Positions 36,901 through 55,087 of a stretch of DNA of 64,000 bases are shown piece after piece (the first letter of the stretch is position 1; each line of letters starts with the position of its first letter). Where the stretch lies: the NCBI GenBank assembly GCA_047495785.1, contig JBLDXI010000018.1, forward strand, positions 434,001 to 498,000, in the 5' to 3' direction. The position numbers and the translations under genes were made by a program. Source of the stretch: Lepidodermella squamata (Eukaryota > Gastrotricha). The notes under the pieces were generated by a model, which saw nothing but the letters and a program-made list of their open reading frames with translations, was not told where the DNA came from and searched no databases.

Positions 36901-37517
36901 GTCATTTTTTACGAAAATTTCAAACAATCGACAAAAATTTTGAATTTTTTTTCGCTAAAAACAACTGAAAAGAATACTAATTAATATCTCACATGTGTTT
37001 GAACTAATGCCAAACACGTTGCTCTGAACGGCGGCGAAATGTTTTCGAGAGGTGATGGCCGTTTCGCGGCGGCGATTGCCTCGAGAAAATCAGCTCTGGC
37101 GCTAGTTATGCATAGATCGAGATCGTGGCTATTGGTTGTTGACTAACGCGTGGTTCTTTGACCGAATTTCTTGGTTGGAACACTACCACCAGAATTCGAT
37201 CGTCCTTTTTCAGGTGAAAAGTCGTCGTCCGGCCTGCTGCAGTTCGACTCGACCGATGTCGCCATCGAGGCGCTGCTCGCCGCCCAGCACCAGCCCTTCT
37301 ACATCCCCGGTACGCCCAGCCGCCTAGCAAATATACATAACAAAAAATATCGCTTCTTACACTTGTCATCATCATCATCATCACAGCAATTTTAACAGCA
37401 AAAATTCGCAATAACAAAATTGAAGAATCATACGGATTCAAAAAGACTCGATTATTGTTCACTCGACATAGATCAGCTGAATTTGAGCTTTTCTTATCAA
37501 ATTCACGTTACCATTAG
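33954..37517 (+). CDS. HNRNPL: hnRNP L-type RNA-binding protein (smooth-like)
   Basis: Four-RRM splicing regulator of the PTB/hnRNP L family. Exons read: 33954-33989, 34045-34296, 34350-34429, 34484-34812, 34973-35457, 35638-35759, 35818-35960, 36134-36265, 37214-37309 and 37399-37517, about 597 residues (human 589). RRM1: VVHVRGLPDGVVEGELRGAL, MIPKKRQALVEFE. Then YFNYSTSERI. RRM2: TVTNPVYPITCEVMHAI, IFRKNGVQSMLEF, GADIYSGCCTLKIEYAKPKK. A Gly/Pro/His linker precedes RRM3 (CVILVYGLAEKWNCDKLFSI). RRM4: RFSTPESAAKNR, VLHFFNAPPNV, GKSEKSSSGLLQFDS. The first exon (MHDSSKRLRLSD) and last exon are less certain. Two acceptors 12 nt apart (exon from 37387 or 37399) keep the frame, and read-through from 37309 to a stop at 37395 is the alternative end. 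Three introns share a repeated block (see findings). Confidence 0.88.
34854..34900 (+). repeat. shared intron block, copy a
   Basis: In the 160-nt intron 34813-34972. Core TTGACTACATCAAATGA at 34861-34877, preceded by ATGATGG and followed by ATGATTCCAATTTTTTCT. It starts 49 nt into the intron. Confidence 0.75.
35498..35550 (+). repeat. shared intron block, copy b
   Basis: In the 180-nt intron 35458-35637. The identical core is at 35505-35521, preceded by ATGATGC and followed by ATGATTCAAATTTTCA. It starts 48 nt into the intron. Confidence 0.75.
35997..36050 (+). repeat. shared intron block, copy c
   Basis: In the 173-nt intron 35961-36133. The identical core is at 36004-36020, preceded by ATGATGC and followed by TTGATTCAAATTTTTCTTCC. 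It starts 44 nt into the intron. Confidence 0.75.
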
Positions 37518-38448
37518 TCAATGACAATCATAAATTCACCAAATCAAATACGGGTCTGTTTTTCCCACGCTCAACTATCGCAATGTGCAGATGTGATATC
37601 AGTGAAAGGCTCATTTGGTTCCATTCCATGAGCAAGATGTACTGACACGAATTCATCGAAAATCCCATTGAAACCTAGAATCAATTCTTTTTGTTCGAAA
37701 ATATTATCGAACTGGATAATGAGGCGGATAATCGCAACAGCCAAAGGAAACTCGGGCCAAATTGATTTTAACAAATTATCGCGAAATTCCTAAATAATAT
37801 GAATAATTGCGAATTGCCAAGTGATGACAAGCGAGGCGCTGGCAAGTACCGAGGAAGTAGAAGCCTGTGTAACACGTGATTTCCATTAGGTTCCAATTCC
37901 AAGCCGCCGTACACTTTCAAGCTGTGTTTCTCGAGCATGCAGCCGTAAATATGGCTTCCATGATGACATTCAATTTCTTCAGAGAGTTGTGACTTTCCAT
38001 TGCTACTGTGATGATCATGATGATATATTGATGAAAAATGATCTGCTGAAGTACTTGCTAGTCGAGCACGTGAAAAAATGCACAAATCAGACGACAAATC
38101 TATACCTATAGAGAATGAACTTACATGCACACAAAAATATACAACTATGCCTGTGTAACTGTAAATAATGCTAGAGCATAGAGGCAAAAATGACGTGAAA
38201 AAGTGGCTATTCTTCAAAAAATTTACTACATCGATTAGCGACTTTTTGTTCATTTTTGCTTCTATGCAATGAAAAAATACGTAATTTCGACTTCATTTTT
38301 TGTTTGCTGCTGATATAATAATGATGATGACCACAACGATTCATGGCGCGTGTCTCTTTTGAGTCGCGAGTAAATTTCTACGAGTCTCTCTACAGATATC
38401 CCCGTGTTGATTTGTTGATTAGGTTTTTTTTTGTACTTGTGAGGCAGT
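37518..38448. other. intergenic region hnRNP L / SPT16
   Basis: 931 bp between two plus-strand genes, presumably holding the hnRNP L 3' UTR and the SPT16 promoter. One minus-strand open frame (37571-37774) is protein-like but unsupported (see rejected). Confidence 0.5.
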
Positions 38449-44817
<6,369 letters not shown>

Positions 44818-44927
44818 TTGTCTCCGTCTGCTCATCAATTATCGGGTTTTATTAACGCTCTCTCATCTCATTCTAGCTTGACATAGAGACTTTCATTGAA
44901 CATTCAGTGATTATGTTACATTGTGAC

Positions 44928-44933
44928 AATAAA
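44928..44933 (+). terminator. SPT16 poly(A) signal
   Basis: AATAAA 111 bp after the SPT16 stop. Confidence 0.55.
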
Positions 44934-45050
44934 CGGTTTTTTTTCTCGAAACCCGCGCTGTGAAAATTATCGAATTTTTCTACTGTGTCGCATTGAAAAC
45001 GCTCGGTTCGCTTTCTTATATGATAAACAAACATTTTCCGAGCGATTCAT

Positions 45051-45073
45051 TCTATCTATCTATCTATCTATAT
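45051..45073. repeat. (TCTA)n microsatellite
   Basis: Five to six tetranucleotide copies downstream of SPT16. Confidence 0.75.
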
Positions 45074-45274
45074 CTATCATCTATTCGTCGATACGTGTCA
45101 ATAAACAATTTTTCTTTTTCGCTATTTCTATTTTGCTATTTGAATTCGGTTTTCGAGCGACTACAATAGATCTCATTGTCGAAGATCAATTTCGAGGCCA
45201 TTTGCAGTTACGCCAGCAAAAGTGTCATAGTAGGATGAAAGCGGAACGGCTACGAGTCAAAGGGCGATCTAGCT

Positions 45275-46113
45275 CAGTGATTCTCAAACTATTTTCGCTC
45301 CCGGTCAAAAATGGCGGCCGGCTGGCGACCTTTCCGGCCGCATTGCCTCTTGAACCCTCAACCGGCCGCTTGTAATGGTAAAATAGGACCTTCCCGGCCG
45401 CACGCCTCTATAATCGAGAATTGAAGTTTTCGAGTGCGCTTTTAAGCGGATTGTTTATTAAATTAGGGTTTGAGCAGTGGTTCTTCACTGAATGTTTACG
45501 CGACCCCTGATTGGTCATTCGAATGAAGTCGCTACCCATCACTCTCAAATAGTCGAAAAGTGAAAGATACTTTATGTAACATTTTGGCCAATAGATATTT
45601 GGCCTCCAAACACCAAACTCTTAACCCGTGAATTACTTAACCTTTGCGAGCGAAGCGAGCTTTAGCTGACGATATTTTTCCAGAATTCCTTCTGAAAATG
45701 GGCTAAAAATGCGTTAAAAGGGGATTTGAGTGTTTCTCGCCACGAGCCGCAAGCTGGGCTTGGCCGTAAGCGATTCGTGCAGTAGACACTTCGAAGGGGA
45801 GTCTAGAGCTGCGTAATTGCCTTGCAGGCTGTTTTTTCGTGAACAAGTTGGTAATTGCGTCTGGTATATTGAAAGATTTGAAAGTGAATGAGCGAGCGAA
45901 GCGAGAAACTTTTAAGAAAATTGTGGCTATTTATCATTTGGATACGTCGAATTTTGCTGGAAATGTGCACAAATTATGTGAAACCCTGGACTATTTCCCT
46001 CGAAAGAGCCGTCCGGCCGCACGCAATGCAAGAGATAGGTGGACCTCTGCCGGCCGCCAAACTGGGCCTCGCCGGCCGCATGCGGCCGGAAAAACGGGGT
46101 TTGAGAACCACTG
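45275..46113. mobile_element. nonautonomous hAT transposon with 8-bp target duplication
   Basis: Ends are CAGTGATTCTCAAACT and, inverted, GTTTGAGAACCACTG, the classic hAT (Charlie-like) terminal consensus CAGTGGTTCTCAAACT. A perfect 8-bp target duplication ATCTAGCT flanks it (45267-45274 and 46114-46121). Both subterminal regions carry repeated CCGGCCGC motifs, about four at each end, as expected for hAT transposase binding. The 839-bp element encodes no transposase. A related sequence (about 45476-45750) appears nested inside and also occurs in SPT16 intron 2. Confidence 0.88.
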
Positions 46114-46655
46114 ATCTAGCTTAATTGTTGATTAAGATTTATCAATGAATGCTTCACGTTATGCGGTATTACAAAATGTTCCAGATACTCGGCAAAATGT
46201 CTGGAATCACTCTGCGATGATCACCTGAAGAGTTCCGGCGATACGTGTAGAAATTAACGAGGTAGCGGTGATGATTCGGCTGGGTCACGCTCAGCTTTGC
46301 TGATAAATCACCGAATTAATCAACTGAGGTACGCATGATTTCACTAATGAATCAGCTATTTCCGTAATCTTTTCACCGATTTGCTATGAATAGACACAGC
46401 TGCGATAAGATAAGCTATAGAGGTACCTGATATAAGCAAGCTGCAATGGCTAGCGACATATCTCACGTAGTACGTAGTACGCGATTTCCATTCCTCTAAC
46501 AAGTATGTCCGGTAAATCAAGTCGCTAGCTTCCACAACGTTGATCTCTTCTTTCGTTAAATAGGGAACGCTCCTACATCCTTGCCTACATCGACAGCTGT
46601 TAATTTCAAAGTCTCGGATTCGCAAGTTCTAATCGGTCAACCTACCAATAGATCA

Positions 46656-47672
46656 ATGGGAAACACTTGTTGTGAATTGGTAAGTTTTCATGATTCCTTT
46701 CAAATCAAGTGAAATATAACTTGGCATGGCAGTTTCTGAAAATCTGCTCTGGGCTTCTCTTCTGCATCACCCTCCCGTTTTCTCTACTATGCGCCCTGAA
46801 GATTGTTCAAGAGTATGAACGTGCTGTCCTCTTCCGTATGGGGTGAGCATTTCTAAACCAATTCAGCGAATTTCATTTCAAAAATGTATTCAACAGCCGT
46901 GTGGAAGGAGGGCCAAGAGGGCCTGGATTGTTTTTCGTCATGCCGGTGAGTTTTACTGCGATACAAACATATATGAAAGATTTGTAAAATTCACATGATA
47001 ATAATGCAGTGCATCGATCAAATCAAAGTCGTTGATCTCCGCACTCGGACTTACGACGTGCCTCCACAAGAGGTTTTGTCGAAGGATTCCGTCACGGTCA
47101 CAGTAGACGCTGTTGTTTATTACCGCGTGGCCGACGCTGCTGTGGCAACCACCAAGGTTGAGAACTACGACAGGGCCACTCAACTGCTTGCAGCTACCAC
47201 CCTGCGAACTATTCTCGGCACAAAATCGTTGGCCGAAATGTTGTCAGATCGCGAGCACATCTCCCTCAACTTGTCACACTTGCTTGATGGTAATGAAGAC
47301 TCGCATTTATTTTTGATCACTTTTACGAGCCTTTTCTTCACAGATGCCACTGACCCGTGGGGAGTCAAGGTCGAGCGTGTTGAAATCAAAGACGTTCGCC
47401 TTCCTCTGTCTATGCAACGCCATATGGCTGCCGAAGCCGAAGCCACGCGCGAAGCCCGCGCCAAGGTTATCTCTGCCGAAGGTGAAATGAAGGCCTCGCG
47501 AGCCCTGAAGGAAGCGTCCGACATCATTTCCGAATCACCTGCTGCTCTGCAACTTCGTTACCTGCAAACGCTGCACGACGTTGCAGCCGAAAAGAACTCG
47601 ACCATTTTGTTCCCGATCCCTATCGAAATGTTCAAAGCTTGGTCTGGAACATCTAAAACCGAGAGTGTTTAA
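46656..47672 (+). CDS. stomatin-family (SPFH) membrane protein, copy 1
   Basis: Membrane-hairpin scaffold protein of the stomatin/MEC-2/podocin family, which organises lipid domains and modulates ion channels. Exons 46656-46679, 46733-46842, 46897-46945, 47010-47289 and 47344-47672 give 263 residues. The start MGNTCCEL is a good N-myristoylation (G2) and palmitoylation (C5, C6) signal. A hydrophobic hairpin follows (LKICSGLLFCITLPFSLLCA), then SPFH signatures: [94 protein letters not shown] and LQLRYLQTL. It lacks the long N- and C-terminal extensions of MEC-2 and podocin, so plain stomatin is the best match. The second copy 0.6 kb downstream has the same exon lengths. Poly(A) signal at 47732-47737. 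Confidence 0.95.
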
Positions 47673-48315
47673 CTCCAACTTGAAGCTTACAAAGATATCA
47701 AATCATCCTTGATCACGCTATATTATTTTCAAATAAATTGCGATTCGATTTCATTTTTTGTCTGTTTTCTGGCGACTTTACTACTGGTTGCGTTAAAAAT
47801 ATCGCACTGAAGTTGCATCTGAAAGAATCAGCCATAATATAATCCCGGCAATTCACAAATAAATATATTAGGACTCGAGGAGAGAAGCCCGTCAGTAGAT
47901 TTGAGGATTAGTAGATTCGGCGGCAATTTCGATCTAGCTCCCGACGAGCCTCAAGCCTCAAGTTGACGTTCGAATGCTTATTCAAATGCTTATTCATGCG
48001 CTTATTCATGCGAGATATTGGCCGCTATTTATCACCCTAGCCGGATGGGAACGTGATCATTTTTTGCAAAATCTTCCGTCACACTTGTTTCACCTTGTGT
48101 TGAAACATAAGTAGAACGAAATCTCTCGCAAGCTGCAAGGCCAGAAACATTTATCGGGGTGGAGCCAAAACCCTGATAAGACAAAAGCGCGCAACTGATA
48201 AGATTCCGTTTTCACGCAAGCCTTAACTAGTTCACTAGTATTATTAATCCGTTATTAATCCGTCCAATCCCCAGAGCAATTATTTTTAGTCAGCTGTCGG
48301 TATCTCTGCAGATCA
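47673..48315. other. spacer between stomatin copies
   Basis: 643 bp with the poly(A) signal AATAAA (47732-47737) of copy 1 and presumably the promoter of copy 2. No coding sequence. Confidence 0.6.
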
Positions 48316-49330
48316 ATGGGAAATACGTGTTGCGAGCTGGTAATTTTAAACCCGATGATTTGCTATATTATATTGTACTAAAATGGGAATTTTTACAGTT
48401 CTTGAAATGTTTGTCCGGACTCTGCCTATGTTTCACGTTCCCTTTTTCATTGATATGCGCCTTGAAGATCGTTCAAGAATATGAAAGGGCCGTTCTCTTC
48501 AGAATGGGGTACGATTTATGCTAAATCACCTCCAACCGAGGACTCATAAATTTTATTATTAGACGTGTGGAGGGCGGGCCGCGTGGACCTGGCTTATTTT
48601 TCGTTATGCCGGTGAGTTAATTAAGCTTCTTCTTTGTTGGCGCGACTACTTATTGATACTACCTATAGTGCATCGATCAAATTAAAGTCGTTGATCTCCG
48701 CACTCGGACCTACGATGTTCCTCCGCAAGAAATTTTGACAAAAGACTCAGTAACTGTCGCAGTCGATGCTGTTGTTTATTACCGCGTTGCCGATGCCTGC
48801 ATAGCGACTACAAAGGTAGAAAACTACGACAAGGCGACCCAGTTGTTGGCATCTACGACCCTGCGAACGATTCTTGGTACAAGGTCCCTGGCTGAAATTC
48901 TTTCTGATCGCGAGCACATTTCGGCCAATTTATCGCACATTCTCGATTGTAAAACAATTTAGAAACATAAATACTTGTTATTAACGTTCTCTTTCTTTCA
49001 GCCGCCTCTGATCCGTGGGGAGTCAAGGTCGAGCGTGTCGAAATCAAGGACGTTCGGCTCCCAAGTTCCATGCAGCGCGCTATGGCTGCCGAAGCCGAAG
49101 CCACCCGCGATGCCCGCGCCAAGGTCATCTCAGCCGAGGGCGAGCAAAAAGCTTCTCGAGCTCTGAAAGAGGCATCTGATATTATCTCGGAGTCTCCAGC
49201 AGCTCTGCAACTGCGCTATCTGCAGACTCTACACGACATTGCCACCGAGAAAAACTCGACCATTTTGTTCCCGATTCCTATTGAAATGTTCAAAGCTTGG
49301 TCGAAACCAACGAAAGTTGAAAGCTTGTAA
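48316..49330 (+). CDS. stomatin-family (SPFH) membrane protein, copy 2
   Basis: Tandem paralogue of copy 1. Exons 48316-48339, 48399-48508, 48563-48611, 48669-48948 and 49002-49330, with exactly the same lengths (24, 110, 49, 280, 329 nt) and phases, again 263 residues. It keeps MGNTCCEL, the hairpin ([20 protein letters not shown]) and the SPFH core ([68 protein letters not shown]). Differences cluster in the hairpin, at a few SPFH positions and at the tail (KPTKVESL). In both copies the sequence before the ATG is AG followed by ATCA, which could be a conserved 5' UTR splice junction. Poly(A) signal at 49435-49440. Confidence 0.95.
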
Positions 49331-49657
49331 AAAAATGTTGTCATCCTATTTTGCCAATTTATTGCTGTACCAAATTATTGATTCTTTTCAACTCTAAAGA
49401 TTTTACTTGATTGCATTTTGTTTTGAACTTTTCAAATAAAATGTTTGCTGGCAAATTACAGCAAAATGCCTGGTTTTCAAATGTTGGTCTGCGGGCGGAT
49501 TCTTTGTCAATACTAGAAATACGAATCAACATTTTCGCATTAATCGTTAGTAGTAATAAATAGCCATTCGACCTAGAAGATTCAGCTTTATTGGTTTTTC
49601 TCGACTCAGATTCATAAAAAATTGAAAGAACATGTAAAGAAGCACCCAAAAGCATAG
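49331..49657. other. convergent spacer stomatin 2 / GNPTG
   Basis: 3' UTRs of two convergent genes, with AATAAA (49435-49440) for stomatin copy 2. Nothing else is seen. Confidence 0.6.
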
Positions 49658-50611
49658 TTAATGCGGTCTCAAACATGAAATAGACGCGTTATTAGCATCT
49701 GAATTTGAAAGAATAATTTTTTCGCCAACAAGAATTCGCCTTATTTCGCTTTTCAGTCCACGAGCCGTGGTAAAATGCGCTTGCCGACGAGACAGCGCTC
49801 TCTCCCAATGTTTCCGATTAACTTTGGACAGTAGGCTAAAAACGCTGGCGTGACGGCGCATTTGGCAGAATCGATTCGATTCGACCGTAATTTCGTAAGA
49901 GCATGGTGATTTTTCATTGACCGATGCTAATTTAATTTCTTCCTGATGATCGGATGAGCATGAAAATAGTACTTGAGCCTGTCTGCAGATCTTTCCGGGA
50001 CATTCGTGGCCACCCAGATAGCGAATGCCAGCGACGTATGGGTCGAAATCGTTCAGATCCGTCACATTATACAACTCGTCAGCTATCACAAAATCTTGAA
50101 AAGTTCTGCAAACAAAGACCATCGGCAGTTTCGAACAATTTGATTCGGACTAAATAAGCTATCTCACCCTAGGAGGCTGGACGAAGTAGAGAAGGCTGAA
50201 GTTGACAAGTCCGTTTGGGTAATATTGTCAAACAAGCAGACTTGGTAAAGATACCTAGATTGCAATCCAAAATTAATTAAATAAATAAAATTACAGTAGC
50301 AATAAATACCTTTCAAAAGTTGCTCTCAAGCACGAACCAAGTAGTTTGCGAAATATTGTATTCGCGTGACCGTGAACCATCCTAGCACCAATGACCTTTT
50401 CCACGAATCCGGGCGTAGCCTGCAAAGGTGGTAGCGGATTGCTGCCAGGTTGAACGGGTAGCCTGAATTGGCAGGTTAGCTTAAAACACGAGCTGTCAAC
50501 TGCAACTCACGATACGCTACTGGGATTTTCGACTAGTCTCACTACTACCATTTCACAGCATGACAGTCCAAGCAATACCGTCAGGATGATTATTTTCTCC
50601 ATCAGCAACAT
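49658..50611 (-). CDS. GNPTG: GNPTG-like MRH-domain protein
   Basis: Secretory-pathway lectin-like protein resembling the gamma subunit of GlcNAc-1-phosphotransferase, which helps mark lysosomal enzymes with mannose-6-phosphate in the Golgi. Exons in coding order: 50611-50511, 50462-50310, 50254-50168 and 50105-49658, joining in frame to 262 residues (human 305). It starts with a signal peptide (MLLMEKIIILTVLLGLSCCE). The MRH domain follows: LLGSCLRATFERY, QVCLFDNITQTDLSTS, SLLGTFQDFVIADE, GIRYLGGHECPGKICRQAQV, LFSC and EKSPCSYEITVESNRFC, which align with human GNPTG (FCPFHNVTQ, GILGIWHEWEI, GDACRSRSRQSKVEL, PSTCVYALTFETPLVC). After it, HASVFSLLSKVNRKHWERAL parallels [20 protein letters not shown] of GNPTG, which argues against glucosidase II beta or OS-9. 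The human C-terminal extension is missing. Confidence 0.8.
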
Positions 50612-51329
50612 CTGATTTCTTCAGTAGCGTTACTTGTTTATTTCGGCTGAAATAACTAAAACCACACTAAAACTTAGAACAAAATATGGTTGCATACTCT
50701 AGCCTCTAGCCAACGTTTAAGAGAAAAAGAAAATTCGACAAGACATTTCGTCAGATCGTCGTAAAGAAACGCAATCGAGGAGAATGCAATCTGACGTCTT
50801 ATTTATTACTTCCGAATTTACGTAGGCATCACATATACTATAGCTCAATAAAATACTGTAAGAGTTCGAAGAGTACACATATTAGGAAAAGGCAAGACCT
50901 ACAAACATGATCTGATTGAAGAAAATGTCGCCTTGAATGCTGAATGTATGGAAACTTAGCTCATTGCAAAATAGCTGTGCAGTTTCACATGCGAGAAATC
51001 CTCTAATTGCTGGTTATCTTCTGGCAGTTCATTGGCAGTGATCTACAGGCTATGGACGACGCGGAATCAGCGCAACCAACACGTGACTGAGTCTTTTTAT
51101 TCAACTATAATTTTGCATTTTGGTAAATAAAATATATTGGTATTCAATATTTGTGTGGTGCTAAATTATATTTTTGTTGCTATAACAACGCTTACTTGCC
51201 CGGAAATCTTCCGAACGATTTAAGATGTACGTGCATGCTGAATTTGTTGCGGAAATCGATAACTCAAGCAACAGGTGTGCTTAATAAAGTCTGAAATCGA
51301 TCTGCACTGTAATTGATGAACTGAGAGTT
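50612..51329. promoter_or_regulatory. divergent promoter region GNPTG / EFCAB6-like
   Basis: 718 bp separating two divergent starts. No coding sequence or repeat is recognised; the region around 51110-51180 is AT-rich. Confidence 0.45.
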
Positions 51330-54300
51330 ATGGATCCGTTGCTTGAAAGATCAAAGACTGAGGGTAGGATATCGATTTCAGGAAATGGATTTGGAAATTC
51401 GCCCGATCCGGAGCATAGTAGCCCCAGATTATTACAACGCAGCAGGACCGAACTGTCTATCCCCGCTAGTGCCTGCTCGTCATCTGGAGGTCATGCTAAC
51501 CAAGAATTCGATGTCGATCGGGTAAAACTTGGCTAGTTTTGAATGAAAAATGTCATTAGATGGATTCATTTACTAGGTTCTATTCGAAATCTCACGTAAA
51601 GTAAATGCCAATAAGAAGAGCCTGCTGTATCTATTCCGTAACAATGATCCTTCTGGCAGAGGAGCAATATCTCGGTAAGTGCTTCACCTTAACCACCGCA
51701 CCATCTTTTTAGCGTTAATGCTGATAGCGAGGCTCTGCATCGGATTATGCGAGTGCTTTACGGCTTCCTAAATTCCGACCAGTTTCAAAAGTTGCTGAGG
51801 CGCCTGAACATTCACAATAGAAGTCAGATTACCTATGAAGTATTCATGGCTTGCTTTGAGGATGCAGAGGTAAGCCTTCATCTTACTTGATAGATGTTAT
51901 TGACGTCGACGCCTGAATTTCCAGCCAATGCAAAAGCGCTTCTTACGCAAGCAACTACTTGAACCTTTTTGGCGCGCTGCTTCGGCTGGAACCGAGGATA
52001 ACGTTGAACTCATAGATAGCCGTGATGAAAGAAGATACAATGAAGTCGCCACTGGAATGGAGCGTAGCAAATCTGCCGACGACCGATTGTCTGGTATCAA
52101 ACGCCGTATTCTCGACATGTATGCAATGCTTCTAATAATAATTAAGATATACAAAATCTAATGCTTTGTTTAGATTACCTACATTACGTGAAAGCTTCTC
52201 TAACGACGGGCCAAAAGACTTACTACTTACTTCTAAACTGCTGCGAACCGTTTTGGAGAAAGCCGGCTTATCACCCACTGTTGAAGACGCAAATGTTCTG
52301 TGGGATAAGTAAGTCACACATCATTTAACATGGGCTTAATTTAGATGACTAGAACTATGAACCATGGCTTGCAATCTATTTTCGTAGATATTGCGGTATG
52401 TTTGTTCGGCTAAAATGTTTTTGATTTGCTTAATACGTTTTGTTATCACACGTTGATTTGAGAGTAGTTAGAGCGAAGTTAAAGCGCGTTGTCATTTGTG
52501 CTAGATTGGACACTGCTCGTTGTGGTTTAGTGCCGCTACGCCGATTTTACACATTTATCGACCCAATGTCCGAGACGCAATTGCCAGGAACGGCTCCTCA
52601 GTCGCAGAGTTCGTCGAAAGGCTCGTCCTTCCCAGCTCCGATTAAAGCACCCGGCATTCCGCGGCTTGCCGTCGGTGCGAAGTCTTCCGTACCCGGTGCA
52701 CGCAGTTTCACGCACTACCGCTACCCAGCGGAACAGCAAGAAGGCCAGCAACAACAGCGGCCGGCTGAAGTCGACCGCAGTTTACCATCGAAGCCGCCAG
52801 TTTTGCCGCATGTTCCGAAGTCATTCGGTTCTCGGAAACGCGCGTTGGTTCTTGAGAATGACAAGCCTGTTTTAGCACAGTTGGTTGCTCGACTTGTCGA
52901 GCCTCGCGAGCAATTCATGGCATTTTGCCGGCGATTCGACGACGACGTAGCTGGCGGATCTGGCCGAATCGCCCTGGGCCAATTACTCGGTTGTTTGTTG
53001 TTTTGCGGCAAAGTTGTGCCTGACACACTGGTCAATCAACTGCTGCAAAAAATGGGCGTAAAGGTGATCAGCGACGAGAATGCGGCCGGCGACGGAACCG
53101 CAAAGAAGTACGACTACAAAAACTTGGGCTGTGCCATGTATGACGCAGATGCGAATCGATTGCTCGGCGGATTGTTGCAAACACCTGAGCACTACTTCCG
53201 GTAAATCACGCATTTCCTTGGAGATTTGTTGTTCAACTCACGCAATTATTTTCGTGTTTTTACAGGCAACTTCGCTCTGAAATTTGTGCCGATTGGTGCG
53301 AAACCGAGCCGACCAACTACGAAATTCTGGAAATTAAATTCCTTAAATTCATGTATAACGATATCATTAAACTTGTCACCGAGTTACGGTAAGAAAAAAA
53401 TCGCGTGCTTTTTTTATTTGACATTGATTTTTTCTTCGTCTGTGCTAACAGTCGGTTGGATCGTAACAACAGCGGTGTTGTAAGCGAGAAGGACTTCGAG
53501 GCGGCCATGTCGCGCGTGTTCAACGCGTCGTTCTCGAGGAAACAACTCACGGAGCTGACCCGAGGGGCGCTGGCCGAAGACGGCGGTGTCGTGATTCAGG
53601 AGTTTGTCAAATCAATGTTCGCTACGGCGCAGCCCGACATCTGCCGCATTCTCACTGTTTCGTCGTCGAAGCGCGCAAATTCGCAGAGAAACGCCAAGGA
53701 ATCGAACGAACAAGCGGCGCCGATTAGTTTTATACCAGACCTGACAGCCGGTATGGAATTCGGCGCTGACTCTTCGAAACAACAACAACAGCAGCAAACC
53801 ACGCTAGTGCCTGGGACGTTCGGAGTTGCGACAGAAATGTCGGAGGAAGAGGCTGTGTCGATGTTCAAATCAATCATGAAAGACCGGTTCCACACGTTTG
53901 ACAAGCAGTTCATCGCGCTCGATGTCAAGCAGACGAAGCGAATTTCGCAGTTTCAGCTGCACCAGATCCTGCGGAACATGAACATTCATCTGAACATGCG
54001 CGAACTCGGCTACATGTGGAAATTCGTGCCGGTCGACGCGGATGGGCTGTGTTCTTACCGCCGCTTTTTGCTGCACTTCATGGCGCACGGCAGTGGCGGT
54101 CCGTTGGCGCTGCCGGGTCGCCATAAGCAGCAGCCGACTGATGCGGACGATCAACATCAGGCGGAGAAGGCGGAGCGGGCGGCGTTGAAAGCGAACGAGG
54201 CCGAGCAGGCGAAACTGGAAAAGGAGAAGGCGTCCAGTGAAGTCGACAACGTGCTCGAGTGCATCCGTTCTGACATTTGCCGGCAGTGGGGCGTTTTGAA

Positions 54301-55087
54301 GGAGCGCATCCGCCAGGAAGACGGCGCTGGCACCGGCAGTTTCGATACCGAACGCCTCTCTGTAAGTTTTCGACTCCGGTCTATCTTGAAGTATTTGCGC
54401 TAATTTTTAAATTTCGAAAAATTGCGCAGTGAATTTATTTGATGAGGTTTCGAGACACGTAATATCGAAAATCTCCGTTGTTCGAACCGAAGCTCGTAGC
54501 CTCGAATAATTTATTGCAAGACCCGTTATTGCATCAATTTTAAATTTTTTTTGAGCTTTGGATTTTCCTGAAATGAATAGGGTTTAAGAGCTTCAAGATT
54601 TCTCTGAAATTCCGCTTACTTTTTATGCTTCAGCTTGCAGAGCCAATATCGATTCCAAGTATCAATTTTACAAATCGGTGATTTTTCGATATCCACAATC
54701 TTTGAAGCCAGCCTCGAATACTTATTTTTCTACGTAGCTTGGAGCATGTGATATAAAATCCATGACTTATAGGCATTGTTATTGATCAAGAAAAAAAACC
54801 CGAAATAACAAAGAATCGGATAGTTTTAGGGCTGGAACCTCAATTTTTGATTGACAGATGCGTTGACCTTTAGTATTCGCTGAGATAATGTATTAGTATT
54901 TTACGAATTTTGTCGTTGTCAGGCTGTGATAAAAGGTTCCGGCGTGGATATAACCGAAGAGACGCTGTCGTACCTATCGCGCAAGTACACGTCGATCGTT
55001 CGCAACAAGCGCCGCTTCTTCTACATGCCATTCATGCGCTATTTCACGCGCCGACTCACGACCGATGCCGGCAACGCCAACAACTGA
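51330..55087 (+). CDS. EF-hand protein, EFCAB6-like
   Basis: A 903-residue protein of serial EF-hand pairs, most like EFCAB6/DJBP. Exons 51330-51521, 51577-51674, 51713-51869, 51925-52118, 52174-52308, 52463-53200, 53266-53388, 53452-54361 and 54923-55087, all in frame. Recognisable loops or helices: LLYLFRNNDPSGRGAISR, FLNSDQFQKLLRRLNIH, CARLDTARCGLVPLRRFYTF, RLDRNNSGVVSEKDFEAAM (a near-canonical loop, DRNNSGVVSEKD), FIALDVKQTKRISQFQLHQI and FVPVDADGLCSYRRFLLHFM. Most other loops lack Ca2+ ligands, as in EFCAB6. A Lys/Glu/Ala coiled coil sits near 750. The junction at 52308/52463 is uncertain: an 8-nt microexon at 52388-52395 with an acceptor at 52467 also keeps the frame. The role is probably ciliary or reproductive by analogy; this is inference. 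Confidence 0.72.

Larger units (their letters stand above)
44818..46655. other. intergenic region SPT16 / stomatin
   Basis: Holds the SPT16 3' UTR, a (TCTA)n microsatellite at about 45051-45073, the hAT element 45275-46113 and the upstream flank of the first stomatin gene. No other coding region is supported. Confidence 0.6.

Noticed and set aside
37571-37774. Minus-strand frame with ELILGFNGIFDEF, reminiscent of a SIN3 PAH domain (…DLIVGFN-FLP).
   Set aside because: Only one short motif matches, there is no ATG, no convincing flanking exon, and the start of the PAH fold is absent.
52388-52395. Possible 8-nt microexon in the EFCAB6-like gene.
   Set aside because: A single intron 52309-52462 keeps the frame without it; transcript data would be needed to prefer the microexon.
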